This document shows positions 1-5,173 of a stretch of 7,564 bases of DNA, piece after piece. Positions within the stretch are counted from its first letter, which is position 1; each line of letters begins with the position of its first letter. The stretch lies in assembly GCA_023265215.1 (NCBI GenBank), contig JAHFUH010000261.1:1-7564 (forward strand), read 5' to 3'. This DNA comes from Acidobacteriota bacterium (GTDB taxonomy: Bacteria; Acidobacteriota; UBA6911). Both the position numbers and the translations under genes were made by a program. The notes under the pieces are model-generated. The model saw nothing but the letters and a program-made list of their open reading frames with translations, made no database searches and had not been told where the DNA came from.

Positions 1-483
1 GATCAAATACGTTTCCCCAAACGCCATCGAACGCTTCAGGAAATCCTGGTATTTTCTGGGAATTTCAGCAAAGAGACTTTCGACAGGAGCGCCCTGGGTG
101 ATGATAAACACAAGCTTCTTGCCTGCCGGAACGCGCGAAGGGCTCCCCTCGGAGAGATATCCGGGCTTAAGATATGAAAAGGTTCGGTCCAAAAAACATT
201 TTACCTGGCCGGGAACATCTGAGCAGTAAACGGGCATCGCCATAACAACAACATCCGCTTTCTTCAGTGACTCCAAAACATCCGACAAGCCATCCACCAG
301 CACGCAGTTATCGGAAATTGTTTTGCAGGACATGCAGCCCTGGCACCCGCGATAAACAAGCTGGTTCAATTCGATATTCTCAACTTCGGCGCCCAGGCTT
401 GCTGCAGTTTGGGTAAACCGGCCGGCAATTGCAGCGCTGTTTCCTTTTTGGCGCGGGCTGCCAAGCAAGCAACTGATCTTCAT
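1..483 (-). CDS. Flavodoxin-fold NAD(P)H-dependent FMN reductase / iron-sulfur flavoprotein-like protein (3' end cut by window edge)
   Basis: I translated this frame by hand from the ATG at 483; it stays open for 161 codons to the left edge, so the C-terminus (probably a few tens of residues) is missing. It opens with a beta strand and a phosphate-binding loop (MKISCLLGSPRQKGNS), typical of NADPH-dependent FMN reductases and WrbA-like flavodoxins. At residues 81-96 the stretch MAMPVYCSDVPGQVKC, followed by FLDR, matches the flavin-contacting PVY...GQ.K.FLDR segment. Cysteines 47, 50, 53 and 60 form CX2CX2CX6C, the compact motif that binds a 4Fe-4S cluster in archaeal and bacterial iron-sulfur flavoproteins. 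The expected role is cytoplasmic electron transfer through FMN and probably Fe-S; the physiological partner is unknown. An AAGGAG sits 7 nt before the ATG. The gene lies 89 bp downstream of the Fe-S aldo/keto reductase on the same strand, so co-transcription is plausible. The family is clear, the exact function is not. Confidence 0.92.
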   Translation of the reverse strand, partial: MKISCLLGSPRQKGNSAAIAGRFTQTAASLGAEVENIELNQLVYRGCQGCMSCKTISDNCVLVDGLSDVLESLKKADVVVMAMPVYCSDVPGQVKCFLDRTFSYLKPGYLSEGSPSRVPAGKKLVFIITQGAPVESLFAEIPRKYQDFLKRSMAFGETYLI

Positions 484-512
484 TTCAATTCTCCTTATGT
501 TCGGAGACGCCG

Positions 513-567
513 AAGGCTTTGAGCCTTGAAAAAACAACGCCAGGACTCAAAGCCTCCAGGACTCAAA
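513..567. repeat. Short inverted and direct repeats between two redox genes
   Basis: This gap between the aldo/keto reductase and the flavoprotein gene holds overlapping small repeats. AAGGCT-TTG-AGCCTT (513-527) is a perfect 6-bp inverted repeat. GGCTTTGAG (515-523) is also the exact reverse complement of CTCAAAGCC (546-554), allowing an alternative 9-bp stem with a 22-nt loop. CCAGGACTCAAA occurs twice (540-551 and 556-567), 16 bp apart. No T-run follows the stems on the minus strand, so this is not a normal intrinsic terminator. A role in mRNA processing or differential expression is possible but unproven. Confidence 0.45.
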
Positions 568-572
568 AAGAC

Positions 573-1724
573 TTATGCCAAAAGCTGCTGCGCCCTCATC
601 AGGCGATCCCGGACCGCAACCCCATTGGGACACTTGATAGCGCAACTGGAGCAGTCGCTGCAACGCACCTCGCGAATTTCACTCGGCAGATTTCTAAAAT
701 TCGCAAGGGCCTGATGATAATTCCCGGCAAAGTCGTTGTATGCCAGGTAACGCAGCACGTCCGTCACGGGCATGCCCTTCGGACATTCCCCTTTGCATTC
801 GTAGCACATCCGACAATACAGCGGACGGATTTGCTCGTTCATTACGTAGAGGAGTTTTTCGTCTGCCGGAGTGAAATCTTCGGACATTGCCCTGATATTC
901 ATCTCAAGTTCCGAAACCTTCTGCATGAATGGAACGGTTGTTCCTATTGCAGGGTTTTTCAAAACCCATTTGATGCCTGCAAGCGGGCCTTCCTGCTCTT
1001 TGCTGGCCGGCGGATTGTCGAAACCCTTCAGGTGCAGGCCTGTCAGCCCAACCACGACTTTCATCGCTATAATACCTTTTCCTGCTGCAGCCAATTTCTT
1101 GACCGCCTCGTCGCGGTAATAGGAACCAATGGGCCAGCTGTAAGTGGTCTGCATAACATCAAAAACTTCGGATTTAATATGGAAGTCGACCATGTTTTTC
1201 GGATCATGGCAGCTGAAACCAAGGAAGCGCGCCTTCCCCGACTTTTTGCAGGCAGCCATAGCTTCCAGAGCTTCATCCGGAATAGCCGATGGTGTATCTC
1301 TGGCATGCAAGTGCCAGATATCCACGTAATCCGTTCCCAAGGCCTTCAGGCTTGTGTCCAGATCGTTTAGAATATCCGCTTTTTTCCTGGAAGGGGATTT
1401 GGTGGCTATATGAATTTTATTTCTCGGTACAATCCCTTTCTTGAGGACGCCTGCAAATATGCTTTCGCTGTCGCCGTAATCCCGGGAGGTGTCAAAATAA
1501 TTGATGCCCAGTTCGAGGGCACGTGCCACAACTTCGGGAACCGGCTTAAATCCAATGCCGTACCCCATGGCTGAAACTTTTAATCCGGTTTTGCCCAGAG
1601 TTCTGTAAACGATCTTTGGAGGAGCCGTAGACGCAGACCCCTGGAAATTCGGTGAGACCAAGCTGGCTGCCGGAAGGGCAAGGCCCGCCTGCAAAAACTG
1701 CCTTCGTGACGGATTGAGGCTCAC
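573..1724 (-). CDS. Tat-exported aldo/keto reductase with C-terminal 2x[4Fe-4S] ferredoxin-like domain
   Basis: 383-residue protein from a GTG start. Residues 6-12 (SRRQFLQ) followed by a short hydrophobic stretch (AGLALPAASLV) are a twin-arginine signal, so the protein is probably exported folded with its cofactor. The aldo/keto reductase barrel follows from about residue 37 (VYRTLGKTGLKVSAMGYG). The family catalytic tetrad is visible: Asp78 and Tyr83 (YFDTSRDYGDSE), Lys109 (ATKSP) and His140 (DIWHLHARD). The C-terminus carries CRMCYECKGECP (Cys304, 307, 310, 314) and CSDCSSCAIKCP (Cys355, 358, 361, 365), two CX2CX2CX3CP motifs that should hold two 4Fe-4S clusters. AKRs with Fe-S tails form a known subgroup of unknown substrate, mostly in anaerobes. 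The frame is open 62 codons further upstream, but the GTG has a strong AAGGAGGT and puts the twin arginines at residues 7-8. The physiological substrate and electron partner cannot be read from sequence; the flavoprotein gene just downstream is a candidate partner. Confidence 0.94.
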   Translation of the reverse strand: MSLNPSRRQFLQAGLALPAASLVSPNFQGSASTAPPKIVYRTLGKTGLKVSAMGYGIGFKPVPEVVARALELGINYFDTSRDYGDSESIFAGVLKKGIVPRNKIHIATKSPSRKKADILNDLDTSLKALGTDYVDIWHLHARDTPSAIPDEALEAMAACKKSGKARFLGFSCHDPKNMVDFHIKSEVFDVMQTTYSWPIGSYYRDEAVKKLAAAGKGIIAMKVVVGLTGLHLKGFDNPPASKEQEGPLAGIKWVLKNPAIGTTVPFMQKVSELEMNIRAMSEDFTPADEKLLYVMNEQIRPLYCRMCYECKGECPKGMPVTDVLRYLAYNDFAGNYHQALANFRNLPSEIREVRCSDCSSCAIKCPNGVAVRDRLMRAQQLLA

Positions 1725-1727
1725 ATG

Positions 1728-1735
1728 ACCTCCTT
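1728..1735 (-). promoter_or_regulatory. Strong Shine-Dalgarno that fixes the GTG start of the aldo/keto reductase
   Basis: AAGGAGGT on the minus strand ends 3 nt before the GTG at 1724. The intervening bases with the first two of the GTG also spell ATGTG, and the out-of-frame ATG at 1725-1727 is followed directly by TGA, so it would give a one-codon product. The spacing to the GTG is short, but no other in-frame start near the Tat signal has a comparable site. Confidence 0.7.
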
Positions 1736-1863
1736 TTTCGAAAAAAATTGGATCGATTCTGGGAATACCCTGTCCGGATTCCCGATTAGCCGCGCCTATC
1801 ACCTTACTACTAAAAACAGTGGCCGTCATCGAAAATCGATTTAAGGTTCCCAGTTCTGATTTG

Positions 1864-1886
1864 TCGGGGTCGGTATCGGGGTCGGT
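1864..1886. repeat. Two-copy 12-bp tandem repeat (TCGGGGTCGGTA unit)
   Basis: TCGGGGTCGGTA at 1864-1875 is followed directly by a second copy, TCGGGGTCGGT, at 1876-1886, ending in a T-run. On the minus strand this reads as repeated ACCGACCCCGAT. It lies in the leader between the CoA-transferase and the aldo/keto reductase. Its function is unknown. Such short GC-rich tandem units occur in intergenic DNA and can be unstable in copy number. Confidence 0.5.
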
Positions 1887-1913
1887 TTTTTGGATAAGAA
1901 CCGTTATCATTTC

Positions 1914-1966
1914 AGAGTTCCCCGCTCAGGGTTTAGGGAATGTTAAACCGTGAGCGGGAAAACTCT
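1914..1966 (-). terminator. Strong hairpin over the stop codon of the CoA-transferase gene, terminator-like
   Basis: Arms CCCGCTCAGGGTTTA (1921-1935) and TAAACCGTGAGCGGG (1944-1958) pair over 15 positions with one mismatch around an 8-nt loop. An outer AGAGTT/AACTCT pair (1914-1919 with 1961-1966) extends the stem across a small internal loop. The structure includes the TAG stop of the CoA-transferase (1965-1967). No U-rich tail follows on either strand, so this is more likely an mRNA 3' stabiliser or a weak or factor-assisted terminator than a classical intrinsic one. It separates the CoA-transferase from the aldo/keto reductase transcriptionally or in mRNA stability. Confidence 0.6.
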
Positions 1967-3569
1967 ATTCTGCGGCGACTAATTCAAATTCGTTTTTGTA
2001 TTGGCCAGCCGATTTTTTCTCGAGCGATTCCTTCAACTTTCCCCATTTAGGCAGGAACATTGTTTCATCCATGCTCACCAAATCAGGAGATATTCGGGGT
2101 TTAAATTCCATCATTCCGAGAATGTCCCGTTCCAGATCCACGCCTGGCGCAATCTCGGTCAGGATGAGCTCTTTGTTCTCCAGTTTGAAAACTCCTCTTT
2201 CGGTAACAAACAGAACCGGGAACTTTTTGCGCTGGGCAAATTCGCCGCTAAACGTGATCTGCTCAACCCGTTCAATGAACTTCTTTCCGATCCCTTCCTT
2301 GGTGATGTGAAGTTTGCCGTTTTCCACGACTTCTTCCGACCCCATGGTGAACATTCCGCAAAAAACGACCTTTTGGGAATTCTGGGTTATATTGATAAAT
2401 CCGCCCGGACCCGCGACTCGTTTGCCGAACCTGCTGACGTTGACATCGCCGTTTTTATCCGTCTGAGCCAGGCCGACAAAAGTCACGTCCAGCCCGCCGC
2501 CGTCGTAAAAATCAAACATGGAGGCATGTTCAATCATTGCCTCCGCATTCAGGGCGCCTCCGAAGTCCAAGCCGATGGTCGGAATGCCTCCGAACACACC
2601 CAACTCTGTCGTTGTCGTGACTTTGCCTGTCAGTCCTTCTTCGGCAATTACGCTGGGAATCACTGCGGGAATACCCACTCCCAAATTGATCACATCGCCG
2701 GCCGAGAGTTCCATTGTGGCACGCCGGCCAATAACTTTTCGGGCATCCAGGGCAATTTGGGGAATCCCACTCATCGGCACTTTGATATGCCCGGCCAGAA
2801 CCGGATTGAAATAAGTCTGCTGAGTCTGGTGGTGATTTTCGGGTTTGGCGATCACAACGAAGTCGATCAAAGTCCCGGGAACTTTAATGCTCTTGGGATG
2901 AAGAGTGCCCGCCATAGCCAAGTCCTGCGCCTGGGCTATTACAATTCCCCCGCTGTTTTTTGCAGCCATGGCGAGTGGAAGCGCTTCCATTATGACAGGC
3001 TCGTTGTCCATGTTGAGATTTCCATTTTCGTCCACCACAGTTCCGCGAATAAGCGCCACGTCAATTGGAAAAGGCTTATAGAATAACTGCTCTTGCCCGT
3101 TGACTTCGATGACAGAGACAAGATCTTCTTTTGTTATGGAAGTGATTTTTGCGCCATCAATCCTCGGATCAACGAACGTGCCAAGCCCGACGGAAGTAAT
3201 CACTCCAATCTTTTTGCCCGCGATTGCCCGCCATAGCTGGCAGATTACTCCCTGCGGCAGCAGGTAGCATTCAATCTTGTTTTTCTCGATAAGACTGATC
3301 ATGTTGGGCGAAGTCAACGTGTGGCCGCAGATGAGCCTTTTTGTCAACCCTTCATAGCCCAGGCGGGTGGTTCCCCTTTTCTTGTAATCTCCGCAGGTGC
3401 AGCTATGCACCAAAGTAATATTTCTGGGGTGCCCGGATTGCTGGAATCTTTCTTCAATGGCAATTGCTATTTCTTCGGCCCAGCCGGACAATCCCTGGGT
3501 GCTGGCGCCAATGGTCACGCCATCCTGGATTAACATAGCCGCTTCCTGAGCCGTTATGACTTTTGACAT
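1965..3569 (-). CDS. Single-chain (fused alpha-beta) short-chain acyl-CoA:carboxylate CoA-transferase, propionate/acetate/3-ketoacid type
   Basis: 534-residue family I CoA-transferase in which the alpha and beta halves are fused, as in propionate CoA-transferase (Pct) and E. coli YdiF (both just over 500 residues). It moves CoA between a short-chain acyl-CoA and a free acid such as acetate, propionate, butyrate or acetoacetate by a ping-pong mechanism. The N-terminal half begins with VTIGASTQGLSGWAEEIA; the C-terminal half shows VINLGVGIPAVIP at about 293-304 and TTTTELGVFGGIP. Glu322 in that motif is the expected catalytic glutamate, at nearly the same position as Glu324 of Clostridium propionicum Pct. 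GGFINITQNSQKVVFCG further on is also typical. The frame extends 13 codons upstream, but the ATG at 3569 has AAGGAG 7 nt before it and starts the conserved MSKVITAQEAAMLI. A cytoplasmic role in short-chain acid activation or fermentation is likely; the exact acid is not readable. It seems monocistronic, with a long leader and a 3' hairpin. Confidence 0.95.
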   Translation of the reverse strand: MSKVITAQEAAMLIQDGVTIGASTQGLSGWAEEIAIAIEERFQQSGHPRNITLVHSCTCGDYKKRGTTRLGYEGLTKRLICGHTLTSPNMISLIEKNKIECYLLPQGVICQLWRAIAGKKIGVITSVGLGTFVDPRIDGAKITSITKEDLVSVIEVNGQEQLFYKPFPIDVALIRGTVVDENGNLNMDNEPVIMEALPLAMAAKNSGGIVIAQAQDLAMAGTLHPKSIKVPGTLIDFVVIAKPENHHQTQQTYFNPVLAGHIKVPMSGIPQIALDARKVIGRRATMELSAGDVINLGVGIPAVIPSVIAEEGLTGKVTTTTELGVFGGIPTIGLDFGGALNAEAMIEHASMFDFYDGGGLDVTFVGLAQTDKNGDVNVSRFGKRVAGPGGFINITQNSQKVVFCGMFTMGSEEVVENGKLHITKEGIGKKFIERVEQITFSGEFAQRKKFPVLFVTERGVFKLENKELILTEIAPGVDLERDILGMMEFKPRISPDLVSMDETMFLPKWGKLKESLEKKSAGQYKNEFELVAAE

Positions 3570-3852
3570 TATTAAACTCCTTATCTCAGGAGCACACACC
3601 GCATCCATGAGATAAATACCGCTTAGCCGCTGTTATCATTGCTGATTCAATCCATTCGGAATTCGGGAGGAACGAACCAATCGAAAGCAGCTCACTGAAG
3701 CATCTGAAACTACATTACTCCATGTTGCAAAACTCCTTGCGCAAAGCGAGTACAGCATATCCTTATTCGCCGGATACGCTCAACTGTTTTATTAATAGGT
3801 AGCATCAATCCCATTAATTTTATTAATTTCAGTGGAAAGAGCTAAGGAGTAT
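3570..3852 (-). promoter_or_regulatory. Leader and putative promoter region of the CoA-transferase
   Basis: This stretch has no credible coding region and should carry the CoA-transferase promoter. The best sigma-70-like match on the minus strand is TTGAGC (3778-3783) with an 18-bp spacer to TATGCT (3754-3759), which is weak and would give a leader of roughly 180 nt. Just downstream of it lie two small palindromes, TTGCGCAA (3737-3744) and TTGCAA (3725-3730), with centres 13 bp apart, a possible operator. An AAGGAG followed by ATG-GAG-TAA near 3718-3742 would encode only a two-codon peptide. None of these sites is well supported on its own. Confidence 0.25.
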
Positions 3853-4125
3853 GCCAGAAGCGCCGAAGGCGCGATGCAGGAAAGCCCAGGGTGAAAGAGC
3901 ACGCGGTAGCGGGCTCCGAAACCCTGGGTACAGAAGGGAATGTGAAGGGAGCCCTGCAAGGGCGACGCGGGCACGGTGCACCGCTCTATCAGGGCTTTTC
4001 TTCTTCCGCGTCCTATCCCAGGGCTTCAGCCGCTTTGCGGCCTTCGCCTTGGGCTTTGCTGCGCCGCGCTTTCAGCGCTAGACTTACTCTCTCTTATCTT
4101 GACGCGCATGCCTTTCAGGGCTCTC
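3853..4125. repeat. Multi-hairpin intergenic repeat element (non-coding)
   Basis: The segment is packed with short inverted repeats: GCGCC-GAA-GGCGC (3860-3872); CCCAGGGT (3885-3892) with ACCCTGGG (3921-3928), enclosing GAGC/GCTC (3897-3900, 3913-3916); GCCCT-GCA-AGGGC (3951-3963); the palindrome CGGTGCACCG (3974-3983); CCGC-TTT-GCGG (4030-4040); and GCGCT-TTC-AGCGC (4066-4078). TCAGGGCT-like octamers recur at 3989, 4018, 4048, 4072 (diverged) and 4115. The three open frames across it are low-complexity and Arg/Ala/Ser-rich, lack a good ribosome site and match no family I know. I recall similar mixtures of CCCTGAAAGGGC-like and CCCAGGG/CCCTGGG-like hairpins as interspersed intergenic repeats in several bacterial phyla. 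Membership of such a family here is inferred. The element ends are approximate and no transposase is nearby. Confidence 0.55.
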
Positions 4126-4309
4126 GGAGAATGCACACCGGAACGGTAGAACCTCCTTAAGTCGCATCGCCATACGCGACGGTTTACTCTAACGCGAATT
4201 ATGTCGTGCTTTTAGGCAAATGCCGATGCAGATTGTCCGGCAGGCACAAGAATATTAAGTCCCTTGATGGGATTCATTTTTTCCTGAAAAACTGGCGGTT
4301 TAATAAAGA
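4126..4309. other. Intergenic DNA downstream of the RRM gene; no supported gene
   Basis: Nothing here resembles a known gene or RNA. GTCGC (4161-4165) and GCGAC (4176-4180) can pair across a 10-nt loop. No convincing intrinsic terminator follows the RRM stop codon: TCCC-TTGATGGGA near 4258-4272 gives only a 4-bp stem. A 21-codon frame on the minus strand (4212-4277) with AGGA shortly before its ATG is noted separately as a weak candidate. Confidence 0.4.
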
Positions 4310-4939
4310 TTAGACGGCGTCTTCTTCGTCCGATTCTTTCGAATCGTTCATATCGATATCGGTGCCATCATAATCGTCGTCGTTGTCGTTATCGTTATCC
4401 TTGTCGTCGCCGTAGCCGTCGTAGCCGAAGATTTGACCTCCGACCCGTTCCCGAATTGGGCCCTTTTTGCCACCCATTTCCCCTTTGACGCCGTAGCTGG
4501 GTTTGCGCTTGCGCGCAGGCTTTGCGTCAGCACCGAAATTGCGGCGCCTTTCCGAGCGTCCCGCTTTTTCCAGCGGATTTTGGGAAAAATCCGAGCTGCC
4601 TAACGAGGGCCTTGGGGTAAAGCCCGGCCGCGGAGTTACTCCGGCCGGACGCATCGGAGATCGAGCACCAGCCCCTGAATCGGGACGGCTTTCCCTTGCC
4701 CTGGCTTCGTTGATTGTTATGTTGCGCCCTTTATAGGGCTGATTATTTAAACGGCGGCTTGCTTCCTCGGCTTGAGCCGGGTCGCTAAACTCCACAAAGG
4801 CGAACCCTCTTCGCTTTCCCGTTTCACGATCCACGGGAATAATTACATTCGAGAGTGGTCCCACTGGTGCGAAAAATTCTCTTAAATCCGGTTCAGTCAT
4901 CTCGTAGGGAAGGTTCCCTACAAACAAACGTACAGGCAT
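4310..4939 (-). CDS. RRM (RNP-1 type) RNA-binding protein with basic linker and acidic C-terminal tail
   Basis: 209-residue protein with one N-terminal RNA recognition motif at about residues 3-78. RNP2 is LFVGNL (5-10) and RNP1 is RGFAFVEF (44-51), so the RNA-stacking aromatics Phe6, Phe46 and Phe48 are all present. Small bacterial RRM proteins of this type bind single-stranded RNA in the cytoplasm; in cyanobacteria some are cold-responsive. The RRM is followed by a long, probably disordered Arg/Pro/Lys/Gly-rich linker (about 80-165) and then a very acidic tail in which 18 of the 34 residues 174-207 are Asp or Glu. Many bacterial RRM proteins have only a short Gly-rich tail, so this basic-then-acidic arrangement is notable; self-interaction that tunes RNA binding is a plausible inference. 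The ATG at 4939 has AAGGGAG a few bases upstream and places the RRM at the exact N-terminus. Neighbours are divergent in function, so it is probably an independent gene. Confidence 0.93.
   Translation of the reverse strand: MPVRLFVGNLPYEMTEPDLREFFAPVGPLSNVIIPVDRETGKRRGFAFVEFSDPAQAEEASRRLNNQPYKGRNITINEARARESRPDSGAGARSPMRPAGVTPRPGFTPRPSLGSSDFSQNPLEKAGRSERRRNFGADAKPARKRKPSYGVKGEMGGKKGPIRERVGGQIFGYDGYGDDKDNDNDNDDDYDGTDIDMNDSKESDEEDAV
4367..4408 (-). repeat. Low-complexity GAY/AAY-rich tract coding the acidic tail
   Basis: Residues 178-191 of the RRM protein are coded almost only by GAC/GAT and AAC codons, with a repeated GATAAC hexamer giving Asp-Asn-Asp-Asn-Asp-Asn followed by Asp-Asp-Asp. Just upstream, a GlyTyr(Asp/Gly) repeat is coded by near-identical triplets. 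Such a tract could change length by slippage in whole codons without breaking the frame. Confidence 0.6.
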
Positions 4940-5066
4940 TGCTCTCCCTTAAAGCCCCAGATATACGCAAACAGCGCACGTTCATCACCAATGTGAGAGG
5001 TTTGGGTTATCATGCGTATTGAGTTGGGGTCATGTTTAAGTCGGCGCTGTATCTCTTATAACCTCA

Positions 5067-5099
5067 GCAACTGTGAAGATTCCCTTCAATCTCAGTTGC
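5067..5099. repeat. Hairpin in the leader between the CBS-SDR gene and the RRM gene
   Basis: GCAACTG (5067-5073) pairs perfectly with CAGTTGC (5093-5099). Inside, after a 3-nt one-sided bulge, AGATT (5077-5081) pairs with AATCT (5088-5092) around a 6-nt loop. No T-run follows on the minus strand, so it is not an obvious terminator for the CBS-SDR gene. It lies about 130 nt upstream of the RRM start and could be part of that gene's 5' untranslated region. The rest of 4940-5173 shows no gene. Confidence 0.4.
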
Positions 5100-5173
5100 C
5101 GGAGGAATTTTACACCAAAAAACACCCTCTCCGCAAATCCTGGAATAAAAATTCTCAGGCTGCTCCCTCTTCG

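Noticed and set aside
519..1370. Long plus-strand open frame (283 codons)
   Set aside because: It lies antisense to the clearly real aldo/keto reductase, has no recognisable domain, and its composition is explained by the codon use of the opposite strand.
1725..1910. 62-residue N-terminal extension of the aldo/keto reductase from an ATG at 1910
   Set aside because: It would bury the twin-arginine signal inside the protein, has no good ribosome site, and includes the 12-bp tandem repeat; the GTG at 1724 with AAGGAGGT is better.
2001..3086. Plus-strand open frame of 361 codons
   Set aside because: Antisense to the CoA-transferase, no family resemblance and no ribosome site; a shadow of the real gene.
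3570..3608. 13-residue N-terminal extension of the CoA-transferase
   Set aside because: The extension covers the AAGGAG belonging to the ATG at 3569, where the conserved protein begins.
3740..3765. Sigma-54-type promoter upstream of the CoA-transferase
   Set aside because: The sequence TGTAC...TTTGC lacks the required GG of the -24 element.
3853..4125. CRISPR array or tRNA/rRNA fragment
   Set aside because: The repeats are short, inverted and irregularly spaced rather than direct repeats with uniform spacers, and no tRNA cloverleaf or rRNA motif is visible.
3792..4160. Three overlapping small open frames in the multi-hairpin region
   Set aside because: Low-complexity translations imposed by the inverted repeats, no ribosome site and no known family; considered non-coding.
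4255..4290. Intrinsic terminator near the T-run after GGGATTCA
   Set aside because: The stem is only 4 bp, and the T-run would serve the plus strand, where no gene ends.
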